From: UBA3069 sp050633465
Lineage (GTDB): Bacteria; Pseudomonadota; Alphaproteobacteria; Rhodobacterales; Rhodobacteraceae
Assembly: GCA_050633465.1 (NCBI GenBank)
Contig: JBOEGO010000010.1
Span: forward strand, 1-64,000
Reading direction: 5' to 3'
Length of the DNA stretch: 64,000 bases
Made by a program: the position numbers and the translations under genes. Under the pieces are notes generated by a model, which searched no databases, had not been told where the DNA came from, and worked only from the letters and a program-made list of their open reading frames with translations. Positions 15,751 to 24,922 of the stretch are shown here, piece after piece. How positions within the stretch are numbered: the first letter of the stretch is position 1; each line of letters begins with the position of its first letter.

Positions 15751-16695
15751 TTGGGCGGTATCCTTACAATCACCCTGCCGATTTTCGCGCTGATCGGGCT
15801 TGGCTATGGGTCGGTGCGGTTGGGCATGTTCAAGGTCCAGGATATGCGCGTGCTTGGCACCTATGTGTTGAACATCGCGCTGCCCGCGCTGCTGTTCAAT
15901 GCTGTGGCCAAACGCAGTTTTTCCGAGGTGCTGAATGTTGAATACTTGTCGGTGTTCTTGCTGGGCGGGTTGGCAACCATTTTCGTGGTTTATGCCCTGA
16001 CAGGGGTGCAGGGGGTTGGCCCTGCAAGGCGGGCCATTGCCGCAATGGGATCGGCCTGCCCCAATTCCGGCTATGTCGGTTTCCCGATGATATTGCTGAT
16101 TTTTCCCGATTTGGCGGGTGTGGTTCTGGCCATGAATATGCTGGTGGAAAATTTCATCCTGATCCCGACCTGCCTGATCCTGTTGGAATTTTCGCGCCCG
16201 CGTGCGGGGCGTTCGATCCTGCGGTTGCTGGGTGAAATCCTGTTCAGTGTGGTGCGCCGCCCGCTGGTGATCGGGCTGTTTCTGGGGTTGGCTGTGTCGA
16301 TCACCGGGCTGGCCCTGCCTGCCGCTGCGGTGCGCCTGCTGGATGTGCTTGCGGCCTCTGCCTCGGCTTTGGCCCTGTTCGTGATCGGCGGGTCGCTGGT
16401 CGGGCTGCCAACCAAGGGCAACCGCGCCTTGGCGGCGGAAATCGTGGTGGGCAAACTGCTGTTGCATCCAGCGCTGACCTTTGGCGCGATGGCCCTGCTG
16501 GCCGCGATTGGGGTGGGTGTGCCCATGGGCGATCTGGCCGTCGCGTTGATCCTGTCCACGGCGATGCCGATGTTTGGCATCTACACCCTGCTGGCGCAGG
16601 AATACGGATACGAGGGGCTGGCCTCGCTGGCCCTGCTGGGGGCCACCACGGGGGCCTTTGTCACCCTGACCATTATGATTGGCTGGCTGGTCTGA
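15751..16695 (+). CDS. AEC family transporter (auxin efflux carrier type)
   Basis: A 314-residue membrane protein with about ten hydrophobic segments in two halves, starting ILTITLPIFALIGLGYGSVR. This is the AEC/malonate permease-like family. It carries PNSGYVGFPM and the late ILSTAMPMFGIYTLLAQEYG block. Substrates in this family range from malate/malonate to unknown. The start is TTG 15751, three nucleotides after the aroC stop, so it is probably cotranscribed with aroC. Confidence 0.86.
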   Translation: MGGILTITLPIFALIGLGYGSVRLGMFKVQDMRVLGTYVLNIALPALLFNAVAKRSFSEVLNVEYLSVFLLGGLATIFVVYALTGVQGVGPARRAIAAMGSACPNSGYVGFPMILLIFPDLAGVVLAMNMLVENFILIPTCLILLEFSRPRAGRSILRLLGEILFSVVRRPLVIGLFLGLAVSITGLALPAAAVRLLDVLAASASALALFVIGGSLVGLPTKGNRALAAEIVVGKLLLHPALTFGAMALLAAIGVGVPMGDLAVALILSTAMPMFGIYTLLAQEYGYEGLASLALLGATTGAFVTLTIMIGWLV

Positions 16696-16715
16696 CCAGC
16701 CGGTTGGCCGGTTGG

Positions 16716-17582
16716 TCAGGGCTTTTGCTTTGACAGTTGCACGGCCAGAATACCCGCAGCGATCACCACCACTCCGATCACATCCAATGCGCCCAGTTTT
16801 TCCCCCAGCAAAGCCGCCGCAATCGCCACACCAAAAAACGGGTTCAGGAAATGAAAGGTCGCGGCCTTGACCGGGCCGATCATGCCAACCAGCGTGAACC
16901 AGACCCATGTGGCGGCCAATCCGGGGATCAGCGTGGTATATAAAAAGGCCGCGATCAACTGCCAGCTCCAGATCACATGGAACGGTTCAATCGCCACGGC
17001 GACCACGGCCAGACAGGCCGAACCGACCAGCATTTGCAGCCCCACGATCATCATCACATTGCCACCCGATGCCGCGCCCCGCACCGAAAGCGTGGCCACG
17101 GTCAGCGCCACAGAACCCAGCAAACACAGGGTCAGCCCAACGGGATCGACGCCCGCCTCCAGCCGTGCGCCCATGATCACGCCGACACCCAGAACGCCCA
17201 ACACCAACCCCGCCACGCCCAAACGGGGCAGGCGGTCGCGAAACACGATCCATCCGGCAAAGGCCACCATCAGCGGCATGGTCGAGGCGATGATCGACGC
17301 CAGCGATGCTTCGACCCATTGCATGGCAACGAAATTCAGACCCAGATACAGCGCATTCTGGCAAATGCCGAAAATGATGGTCGCCCGCCACTGGGCGCGG
17401 GTCAATTTGAAGGTCTGGCCAAGCGCAAGCGCAATCGCCACGCCCAGAATCCCGGACACCAGAAACCGCAGCGACAAGGATGCAAGCGGCGGCGCATAGG
17501 CCACGATCACCCGCGCCGAAGTAAATGCCGAGGACCACATCAGGGCAAAGGCCAGCCCCATCAGAATTGCGCGCAGGTTCAT
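16716..17582 (-). CDS. EamA/DMT family permease
   Basis: A 288-residue ten-helix drug/metabolite transporter with two EamA repeats; the second includes VGMIGPVKAATFHFLNPFFGVAIAA cut over about residues 225-250. Likely an exporter of small metabolites or amino acids; substrate unknown. It is convergent with the AEC gene, and its start lies just past the hup terminator. Confidence 0.88.
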   Translation of the reverse strand: MNLRAILMGLAFALMWSSAFTSARVIVAYAPPLASLSLRFLVSGILGVAIALALGQTFKLTRAQWRATIIFGICQNALYLGLNFVAMQWVEASLASIIASTMPLMVAFAGWIVFRDRLPRLGVAGLVLGVLGVGVIMGARLEAGVDPVGLTLCLLGSVALTVATLSVRGAASGGNVMMIVGLQMLVGSACLAVVAVAIEPFHVIWSWQLIAAFLYTTLIPGLAATWVWFTLVGMIGPVKAATFHFLNPFFGVAIAAALLGEKLGALDVIGVVVIAAGILAVQLSKQKP

Positions 17583-17595
17583 TTGTACTCCAACG

Positions 17596-17625
17596 AAAAA
17601 GGGCCGCCGTTGCGGGCGACCCTTT
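17596..17625 (-). terminator. intrinsic terminator of the HU gene
   Basis: On the minus strand AAGGGTCGCC and GGCGGCCCTT pair around a short loop (17625-17601), followed by TTTTTC (17600-17595). It sits between the HU stop and the EamA start. Confidence 0.8.
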
Positions 17626-17649
17626 AGAAACTTTGCGATGAATGCAAGA

Positions 17650-17937
17650 TCAGCCGTTAACGCTGTCTTTCAAAGCCTTCGCGATGGTCATTTTCACAAC
17701 CTTGTCGGCTTCTTTTTTCATGGTTTCGCCGGTGGCGGGGTTGCGCACCATGCGCTCGGGGCGCTCGCGGCAATAGATTTTGCCAACGCCGGGCAGGGTC
17801 ACTGCGCCGCCACCCGATACTTCGCGGGTGATGATTGCAATCACGGCATCCAGTGCGCCGGTTGCAGTTTTCTTATCGCTGCCCATTTCTTCGGCCAGTG
17901 CGGCCACTAGTTGGGTTTTGGTCATTGGTTTGGACAT
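17650..17937 (-). CDS. hup: HU family DNA-binding protein
   Basis: A 95-residue HU-type nucleoid protein. It begins MSKPMTKTQLVAALAEEMG and contains the DNA-binding arm region (LPGVGKIYCRERPERMVRNP with GETMKKEADK following). It ends in an alanine-lysine helix. It bends DNA and shapes the nucleoid. Monocistronic, with its own terminator and the ribosome site GGAGAC before the ATG. Confidence 0.94.
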   Translation of the reverse strand: MSKPMTKTQLVAALAEEMGSDKKTATGALDAVIAIITREVSGGGAVTLPGVGKIYCRERPERMVRNPATGETMKKEADKVVKMTIAKALKDSVNG

Positions 17938-18068
17938 ATTTGTCTCCTCGTCTTGCCCGACTATTAGGGCCTCATGGGCGGTGATTTAACTGTATCTTGT
18001 GGCTTAACACAACGATTAGTGTCGTAAAACAAGGGGAAAACGCACCTTTTACCTATGTTTACCCAAGG

Positions 18069-19553
18069 TCAAAGGAAGGCTGTCTCGTCAAAACTGCGCA
18101 ATTTGCGGCTGTGGAGCCGTTCCAGCGGCATATTGCGGAGATGTTCCATGGCACGAATCCCGATCATCAAATGCCGCGCGACCTGTGTTTTATAGAAATC
18201 CGACGCCATTCCCGGCAGTTTCAATTCGCCGTGCAGGGGTTTATCGGATACACACAGCAGCGTGCCATAGGGCACCCGAAACCGGAAACCATTGGCGGCG
18301 ATGGTCGCGCTTTCCATATCCAGCGCAATGGCGCGCGACTGGCTAAGCCGCTGCACGGGGCCGGTTTGATCGCGCAATTCCCAATTGCGGTTGTCGACGC
18401 TGGCCACGGTGCCGGTGCGCATGATGCGTTTCAGCTCGTATCCGGTCAGCTCGGTCACCTCGGCCACGGCGGTTTCCAGCGAGGTCTGGATTTCGGCCAA
18501 AGCAGGCACCGGCACCCAGACGGGCAGGTCATCATCCAGCACCTTGTCTTCGCGCAGATAGGCATGAGCCAGCACGAAATCACCCAAGGACTGTGAATTG
18601 CGCAGGCCAGCACAATGGCCGACCATCAGCCATGCATGCGGGCGCAGCACCGCAATATGGTCGGTGGCGGTTTTGGCATTCGACGGCCCAACCCCGATGT
18701 TGACCAGCGTGATCCCCGACCCGTCAGCACGTTTCAAATGATAGGTCGGCATTTGCGGCATCTTAGCGGGGGGGTGCAGCGGTTCGTCATCCCGCGTGAT
18801 TTCAACATTTCCGGTGCTGACAAAGGCAGTATAGCCACTGTCGGGATCAGCCAGCATTTTGCGGGCGTAGCCTTCGAATTCGGCGACATAGAACTGGTAG
18901 TTGGTGAACAGCACATGGTTTTGAAAATGTTCGGGGTCGGTCGCGGTGTAATGCGCCAGACGGGCCAGCGAATAATCCACCCGCTGCGCAGTAAAGGGCG
19001 CAAGCGGCCCCGTGCCATCGGGCGGCGTTACATAGGTGCCGTTCACAATGTCATCATGGGTGGTGGTCAGATCGGGCACATCAAACACATCGCGCAGGGT
19101 AAACTGCGCCGCGCCCTCTTGTGGGACGGACAGCGCTGCGTCATGGGCCACGGCAAAATGCACCGGCATCGGCGTATCCGACAGGCTGATCACAACGGGC
19201 GTGCCATAGTTTTGCAGCAATATCCCGATTTGCTGGCGTAGGTATTGGCGAAACAGATCGGGGCGCGTGATGGTGGCGGCATAGGTGCCCGGCGCGGCAA
19301 CATGGCCGAAACTTAGCCGACTGTCGATCTTGGCAAAGCTGGTCGTGGTGATGCGGACCTCGGGGTAGAAGGCGCGATACCGCTGCTCCGGTGCGCCGTT
19401 TTGCAGGGTTTGGGCAAAATGATCGCACAGGAAACGGGTGGCGGTTTCATACAGCTGCTCCAGCCGCTCCACCGCTTTGACGGGGTCGTCAAATGCCTCT
19501 GGCGCGGGGGTGTCCGGCGTCAGGATCGGCCATTCTGTTGCCTCTGCGTGCAT
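18069..19553 (-). CDS. amn: AMP nucleosidase
   Basis: A 494-residue AMP nucleosidase, which cleaves AMP to adenine and ribose 5-phosphate. The N-terminal family-specific domain (about residues 1-180) precedes a nucleoside phosphorylase-fold catalytic domain with VNIGVGPSNAKTATDHIAVLRPHAW cut near residues 275-300 and the purine-site ALDMESATIAANG. It adjusts the adenylate pool. It lies 15 nt after yaaA and shares with it the leader AAGGGAATAAC directly before the ATG. Confidence 0.93.
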   Translation of the reverse strand: MHAEATEWPILTPDTPAPEAFDDPVKAVERLEQLYETATRFLCDHFAQTLQNGAPEQRYRAFYPEVRITTTSFAKIDSRLSFGHVAAPGTYAATITRPDLFRQYLRQQIGILLQNYGTPVVISLSDTPMPVHFAVAHDAALSVPQEGAAQFTLRDVFDVPDLTTTHDDIVNGTYVTPPDGTGPLAPFTAQRVDYSLARLAHYTATDPEHFQNHVLFTNYQFYVAEFEGYARKMLADPDSGYTAFVSTGNVEITRDDEPLHPPAKMPQMPTYHLKRADGSGITLVNIGVGPSNAKTATDHIAVLRPHAWLMVGHCAGLRNSQSLGDFVLAHAYLREDKVLDDDLPVWVPVPALAEIQTSLETAVAEVTELTGYELKRIMRTGTVASVDNRNWELRDQTGPVQRLSQSRAIALDMESATIAANGFRFRVPYGTLLCVSDKPLHGELKLPGMASDFYKTQVARHLMIGIRAMEHLRNMPLERLHSRKLRSFDETAFL

Positions 19554-19568
19554 GGTTATTCCCTTGGA

Positions 19569-20342
19569 TTAGGCCGCTTGCGCCGCATCTGCGGGCCGGA
19601 TGAACAGCAATTGACCGGCGTCGCTTTGATCGGGCTGGAACTGATAACCGCCCGTATCGAAATCGCACAACTGGGCGGGGTCGCTCAGACGGTTCTGGAT
19701 GATAAACCGCGCCATGGCACCACGGGCGCGTTTGGCGAAAAACGATACCACCTTTGGCCCTTGGGGTTTTTCCTCCATGAAGACGGGCGTGATGATGCGC
19801 GGTTTCAACGCGGCCTGATCCACCGCGCCGAAATATTCCTGACTGGCGCAATTGACCAAAATGTCGGTGCCCGCCGCATCGGCGCGTTTGTTCAGCTCTT
19901 TGCTGATGGCGCTGCCCCAGTATTCATACAGGTTCTTGCCCTGCGGGGTTTTCAAACGGCTGCCCATTTCCAGACGGTAGGGTTGGATCGCATCCAACGG
20001 GCGCAGCACACCATAAAGGCCGGACAGGATTTGCAGATGATCCTGTGCAAATGCCATTTCATCGCCGTCAAGCGAGGCAAATTCCAGCCCCTGATAGGTG
20101 TCCCCGGCAAAGGCAAGCGCGGCGGGTTTTTCATCCATCTTGCCATAGTCACGAAAACGATCGGCGTTCAGTTTCGCCAGATTTTCGGAAATATGCATCA
20201 GCTTCATCAGATCACCCACCGACAGATCCCGCGCCACCGTTGCCAGTTTGGCGGCCCTGGGTTTGAACACGGGCGTGGTGGGGGTGATGCCCTGCACCGG
20301 GGTCATGTCCATCTTCTTGGCGGGTGAAACGGTGATCAGCAT
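19569..20342 (-). CDS. yaaA: YaaA family peroxide-stress protein (DUF328)
   Basis: A 257-residue YaaA homologue starting MLITVSPAKKMDM, the family's hallmark. It also contains LYGVLRPLDAIQPYRLEMG and the late KVVSFFAKRARGAMARF. In E. coli YaaA lowers free intracellular iron and limits DNA damage during H2O2 stress. Cytoplasmic. Located between recQ and amn on the same strand, so the three probably share transcription and a DNA-damage/nucleotide theme. Confidence 0.94.
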   Translation of the reverse strand: MLITVSPAKKMDMTPVQGITPTTPVFKPRAAKLATVARDLSVGDLMKLMHISENLAKLNADRFRDYGKMDEKPAALAFAGDTYQGLEFASLDGDEMAFAQDHLQILSGLYGVLRPLDAIQPYRLEMGSRLKTPQGKNLYEYWGSAISKELNKRADAAGTDILVNCASQEYFGAVDQAALKPRIITPVFMEEKPQGPKVVSFFAKRARGAMARFIIQNRLSDPAQLCDFDTGGYQFQPDQSDAGQLLFIRPADAAQAA

Positions 20343-20372
20343 GTTATTCCCTTTGTAATTCAGGCGATGAAC

Positions 20373-22418
20373 CTAGCCCGCATCGGCCAGCACGTCCAGA
20401 AACGCGGTGCCAAAGCGTTCAACCTCCCGCGCCCCCATGCCGGGCAGGCGTTCCAGATCAGACAGGGTAGACGGGCGGCGTTCTGCAATATGGCGCAGTG
20501 TGGAATGGGCGCAGCTGAGCGGTTTTTGCGTGCCATCCACGCCGCGTTGCAGGGTGTTTTGTATATCCAGCAGGCGGTCAAACAATGCGCCCTGCGGTTT
20601 GCCTGCCATTTTGCGGCGCATCGGATGCATCTGCGCGGCGCCCGAATTGATCACGGTCAGGAATTCGCGCCCGTAGCGTTCCAGCTTTTTCGCACCCACA
20701 CCGGAAATGCGCGCCATCTGGTCCAGAGTTTGCGGGCGGGTTTCGGCCATTTCGATCAGGGTTTTATCCGTGAAAATCACATAGGCGGGCACATTGGCGG
20801 ATTCGGCCAACCCGCGGCGTTTCGCCTTTAGCGCGGACAGCAGCGGCGCGTCTTCCTCGCCCACCAATGCTTTCACGGCGGGGCGACGATCGGGGCGTTG
20901 CACGCTGTCCGATCGCAAGGTGATGCCGGATTCACCCTTTAGAATAGGGATTGCGCCATCGGTCATGGTCAGCGCGCCGTGGCGGTCAGGGTTGGGGCGC
21001 ATCAGGTCATGGCCCATCATTTGCCGGAAAATCGCCTGCCACTGCGGTTTGGAATATTCGCGCCCCACGCCGAACGTCGGCAGGGCATCATGGCCGCGTT
21101 GCTGCACCTTATCCGTATTGTTCCCCATCAGGATGTCGATCAGATGGCCCGCGCCAAACCATTCCTCGGTGCGCAGGGCCGCCGACAATGCCTTGCGCAC
21201 GGCAAGGGTCGCGTCAAAGGTTTCCGCCGGTTTGTCGCACAGGTCGCAGTTGCCGCAGGGTTCGGATGTTTCGCCAAAATAGGTCAGCAGGTTCTGGCGG
21301 CGGCATTTCATTGCCTCGGCCAGACCCAGCAGGGCATTCAGGCGGCCATGATCCGCGATGCGACGTTCGGGCGGGGCCAGCCCTTCGTCGATCTGGGTGC
21401 GGCGCAGGCGAATGTCATCGGTGCCAAACAGGGTCAGGGTTTCGGCGGGCGCACCATCACGGCCTGCGCGGCCGATTTCCTGATAATAGGATTCTATGGA
21501 TTTGGGCAGATCGGCGTGGGCGACCCAGCGGATATCGGGTTTATCCACCCCCATGCCAAAGGCCACGGTGGCGACCACGATCAGCCCGTCCTCCTGGCTG
21601 AAACGGGTTTCGACATGGCGGCGGTCATCCGGGTCCATGCCGCCGTGGTAGTGACAGGCCGAATGCCCGTCGTCGCGCAGCGCCTTGGCCAGTGTTTCGG
21701 TTTTGGCGCGGGTGCCGCAATACACAATGCCCGATTGCCCCTTGCGCGCCGCCGCAAACGACAGGATCTGGCGGCGCGGGCTGTCCTTGGCGGCAAAAGC
21801 AAGGTGGATATTGGGGCGGTCAAACCCGTGTAGAAACACCTGTGGCGCAGCACCATCAAACAGGCGTTTGACAATTTCCTGCTGGGTTTCGGCATCTGCG
21901 GTGGCGGTAAAGGCGGCCAATGGCACGCCAAGCGCACGGCGCAATTCACCAATGCGCAGGTAATCAGGGCGAAAATCATGGCCCCATTGCGACACGCAAT
22001 GCGCCTCGTCCACGGCGATCAGGTTGACGTTGATACGCCGCAACATCCCCATGGCAGACCCCGCCGCCAACCGTTCGGGCGCGATATACAGCAGCTTTAA
22101 CCGCCCGTCGTCCAAGGCACGCCAGACCGCATCTGTTTCTTCTTCGGTATTGCCGGATGTCAGCGCGCCCGCTTCGACCCCTGCCTCGCGCAGGCCGCGC
22201 ACCTGATCGCGCATCAGGGCAATCAGCGGTGAAATCACCACCGTCACACCGTCGCGCATCAGCGCAGGCAATTGAAAACACAGGGATTTACCGCCGCCCG
22301 TCGGCATGATCGCCAGCACGTTTTCACCGCCCGCCACGGCGGTAACGATATCCGCCTGACCGGGGCGGAACGCATCATATCCGAATACGTCCCTAAGAAG
22401 CGTGGCAGCGCCGTCCAT
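20373..22418 (-). CDS. recQ: ATP-dependent DNA helicase RecQ
   Basis: A 681-residue 3'-5' helicase. Helicase core motifs: MPTGGGKSLCFQLPA (Walker A), DEAHCVSQWGHDFRPDY, and the QEIGRAGRDG motif VI. Next is the RecQ zinc-binding segment (CRRQNLLTYFGE, CGNCDLC). The C-terminus carries two HRDC-like repeats (about 525-595 and 605-680), each with a GVGAKKLERYG or GMGAREVERFG hairpin. It functions in recombination and fork repair. First gene of recQ-yaaA-amn. Confidence 0.96.
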   Translation of the reverse strand: MDGAATLLRDVFGYDAFRPGQADIVTAVAGGENVLAIMPTGGGKSLCFQLPALMRDGVTVVISPLIALMRDQVRGLREAGVEAGALTSGNTEEETDAVWRALDDGRLKLLYIAPERLAAGSAMGMLRRINVNLIAVDEAHCVSQWGHDFRPDYLRIGELRRALGVPLAAFTATADAETQQEIVKRLFDGAAPQVFLHGFDRPNIHLAFAAKDSPRRQILSFAAARKGQSGIVYCGTRAKTETLAKALRDDGHSACHYHGGMDPDDRRHVETRFSQEDGLIVVATVAFGMGVDKPDIRWVAHADLPKSIESYYQEIGRAGRDGAPAETLTLFGTDDIRLRRTQIDEGLAPPERRIADHGRLNALLGLAEAMKCRRQNLLTYFGETSEPCGNCDLCDKPAETFDATLAVRKALSAALRTEEWFGAGHLIDILMGNNTDKVQQRGHDALPTFGVGREYSKPQWQAIFRQMMGHDLMRPNPDRHGALTMTDGAIPILKGESGITLRSDSVQRPDRRPAVKALVGEEDAPLLSALKAKRRGLAESANVPAYVIFTDKTLIEMAETRPQTLDQMARISGVGAKKLERYGREFLTVINSGAAQMHPMRRKMAGKPQGALFDRLLDIQNTLQRGVDGTQKPLSCAHSTLRHIAERRPSTLSDLERLPGMGAREVERFGTAFLDVLADAG

Positions 22419-22499
22419 GAGATACCTGTAAGATTTTATTCAACTGCTCTTACTGGAATCATTTCACACTAAGATTCGGTGAACAAGGGCGGTTTAGCC

Positions 22500-22787
22500 C
22501 TAATAAAACATCGCCGCATTGTTCGACAGAATGATGCGCAGCGCGTAAATCCCGATCAGCACGATCAGCGGCGCAAGGTCGATGCCCGACATCGGCGGCA
22601 ACATGCGCCGGATCGGGCCATAAATGGGTTCAACCAGCCGGTTCAAACCATACCAGATTTGCGCAACGAACTGTTGATGCAGGTTCAGCACCTGAAAATT
22701 GATCAGCCAGCTCATGATGATATGGGCGATGATAAAGAACCAGACGATATCAAGGATCAGCATCAGGATCATAAACAGGGATTGCAT
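22500..22787 (-). CDS. YggT family membrane protein
   Basis: A 95-residue protein with two YggT hydrophobic helices (about 5-27 and 65-90) flanking the conserved ALNRLVEPIYGPIRR-like segment (here YGLNRLVEPIYGPIRRMLPP). Family members are linked to osmotic shock resistance and possibly to division-site organisation. The start is ATG 22787, preceded by AAAGGACGCCC; the longer in-frame extension upstream is not protein-like. Confidence 0.88.
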   Translation of the reverse strand: MQSLFMILMLILDIVWFFIIAHIIMSWLINFQVLNLHQQFVAQIWYGLNRLVEPIYGPIRRMLPPMSGIDLAPLIVLIGIYALRIILSNNAAMFY

Positions 22788-22913
22788 GGGCGTCCTTTCG
22801 ATTGCGCGCTGAATACCTAAGCACGTCACATCAAAAGGGCAAGGGTGCCGCGAGGTAGTTGGTTGACGCGCACCCCCATAGCGGGAATCAAAACAGGACC
22901 AAGGAGAGCCTGC

Positions 22914-23459
22914 ATGTATCCCTTCATCCGTCTGACCAAAGAGTTTATCAAATTCCGCAATGCGCCCGAACTGGACGTGACCCAAGAACATGTGTCGCGC
23001 CACATGTGCCTGCCCTGGGATCTGGATTTCATGATGGAGCTGAACAACGGGCGCACCCTGACCCTGTATGATCTGGGGCGGCTGGTTTTAGCAAAACGCA
23101 TGGGGCTGCTGCACGCAATCCGTGACAACCGTTGGGGCCTGACCATGGCAGGCGCATCGGTGCGCTATCGCCGACGCATTCGCATGTTCGAGGTGATCAC
23201 CATGCGATCACGCGTCACCTGTTGGGACGCGCGGTTTGTCTATCTGGAACAATCCATGTGGAAGAAAAACGGCGAATGCGCAGGGCATATCGTTTACCGC
23301 GTGGCCGTCACCGACACCGCTGGCATTGTCGACACCGGGCGTTTGTCTCTGGCGCTTGGCACCGCTGTCGAAAGCCCGCCAGTCCCTGACTGGATTGCAC
23401 ATTGGATCACCGCCGAGGATGCACGCCCATGGCCGCCTATGCCCGAAAAAACCGCCTGA
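22914..23459 (+). CDS. thioesterase family protein
   Basis: A 181-residue hotdog-fold protein. The pattern HVSRHMCLPWDLDFMMELNNGR recalls the HLNNxxYxxxxEx region of 4HB-CoA/acyl thioesterases. The start is ATG 22914 with GGAGAG 6 nt upstream. Probably hydrolyses acyl-CoA or acyl-ACP; substrate unknown. Divergent from yggT. Confidence 0.82.
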   Translation: MYPFIRLTKEFIKFRNAPELDVTQEHVSRHMCLPWDLDFMMELNNGRTLTLYDLGRLVLAKRMGLLHAIRDNRWGLTMAGASVRYRRRIRMFEVITMRSRVTCWDARFVYLEQSMWKKNGECAGHIVYRVAVTDTAGIVDTGRLSLALGTAVESPPVPDWIAHWITAEDARPWPPMPEKTA

Positions 23460-23542
23460 ACTGATGATTACAAGCAAGGATTGTCTTGCTTGTGTCGCAC
23501 AACCCCTGCATTGAATTAACAAAAATTCCGGGGGGATCGGGG

Positions 23543-24922
23543 ATGACCAATATCATAGCAGAGGCGAAAATCGCACTGCCCAATCGCAAACGCATATGGG
23601 GATGGTTCTTTTTCGATTGGGCCAGCCAGCCCTATAACACCCTGCTACTGACCTTTATTTTTGGCCCCTATGTGGTTGAACTGGTCGGAGACGGGTCAAA
23701 GGCGCAGTCGGTCTGGGGATATGGTGTTGGCGCGGCTGGATTGGTCATTGCGATCCTTGCGCCGATCCTGGGCGCGATGGCGGATATTTCGGGCAAACGT
23801 ATCCGCTGGATTTGGCTGTTTTCGGCCATGTATTTTGTCGGCTCTTTCGGGCTGTGGTGGGCCGCGCCGGACAGTTTCAACCTGTATGCCACGCTATTGT
23901 TGTTCGCCATCGGGCTGATCGGCATGGAATTTGCCACGATTTTCACCAATGCCATGCTGCCCGACCTTGCCCCAAAAGAGGAAATCGGCCGCCTGTCCGG
24001 CAATGGCTGGGCCTTTGGCTATGTCGGCGGGTTGATCGCATTGGTGATCATGCTGACCCTGCTGGCGGACAATGCCAGCACGGGAAAAACCCTGATCGGC
24101 ATTGACCCGATATTGGGGCTGGACGCGAGCAACCGCGAAGGCACCCGCGCCGTGGGTCCGTTGACCGCGATCTGGTTTGCGGTGTTCATGGTGCCGTTTT
24201 TCCTGTGGGTGCGTGACCCGAAATCGGCCAAACCGCCCAAGGGCGCGTTGAAATCGGCGCTAAAGGACGTGCGCATCAACCTGCGCAACCTACCGCAAAC
24301 CCCGTCGCTGATGGCCTATTTGGCGTCATCTATGTTTTACCGCGATGCGCTGAACGGCATGTATGTTTTTGGCGGCATCTATGCCAGCGGCGTGCTGGGA
24401 TGGACCACGACGAACATCGGCATTTTCGGGATCGTCACGATCATTTCAGGCGCGATATTTGCATGGCTGGGTGGCCATGCCGACCAGAGGTTCGGCCCGA
24501 AACGGGTGATCCGCTGGTGCATTCTGCTGCTGACATTCGTGGCCATTTCCATTGTATTTATCGCACCTGACAGCGTGATGGGCATTTCGGTGGGCGAAGA
24601 ATCCAACCTGCCGGACATCGCGTTTTTCGTGATGGGGGTCTTGATTGGCGCTGCCGGTGGTGTGCTGCAATCGGCCAGTCGCACGATGATGGTGCGTCAG
24701 GCCAACCCGGCACGGATGACGGAATCTTTCGGGCTTTATGCGCTTGCGGGTAAGGCCACATCATTCATTGCGCCCGCGCTGATCGGGCTGGTGACACAGA
24801 TCACCGGCAGCCAACAATTGGGCATTTCCCCGCTGATGTTCCTTTTCCTTCTGGGGTTGGTGCTGTTAACCTGGGTGAAACCCGAAGGAGATTCCGACAA
24901 ATGGTCCGCTTTGCCGCACTGA
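23543..24922 (+). CDS. MFS transporter, UMF1/Atg22-like
   Basis: A 459-residue permease with about twelve membrane segments. It has the UMF1-typical FFFDWASQPYNTLLLTF in the first helix and a QSASRTMMVRQANPARMTESFG stretch split across the late loop. Atg22 homologues in fungi export vacuolar amino acids; the bacterial role is unknown. The start ATG 23543 follows GGGGGATCGGGG; an in-frame start at 23486 adds unrelated residues. The 3' end overlaps mepA by 22 nt. Confidence 0.87.
   Translation: MTNIIAEAKIALPNRKRIWGWFFFDWASQPYNTLLLTFIFGPYVVELVGDGSKAQSVWGYGVGAAGLVIAILAPILGAMADISGKRIRWIWLFSAMYFVGSFGLWWAAPDSFNLYATLLLFAIGLIGMEFATIFTNAMLPDLAPKEEIGRLSGNGWAFGYVGGLIALVIMLTLLADNASTGKTLIGIDPILGLDASNREGTRAVGPLTAIWFAVFMVPFFLWVRDPKSAKPPKGALKSALKDVRINLRNLPQTPSLMAYLASSMFYRDALNGMYVFGGIYASGVLGWTTTNIGIFGIVTIISGAIFAWLGGHADQRFGPKRVIRWCILLLTFVAISIVFIAPDSVMGISVGEESNLPDIAFFVMGVLIGAAGGVLQSASRTMMVRQANPARMTESFGLYALAGKATSFIAPALIGLVTQITGSQQLGISPLMFLFLLGLVLLTWVKPEGDSDKWSALPH

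Noticed and set aside
22456..22477. Two GANTC sites upstream of recQ
   Set aside because: Pairs this close should occur by chance many times in 64 kb; no independent reason to link recQ to CcrM here.
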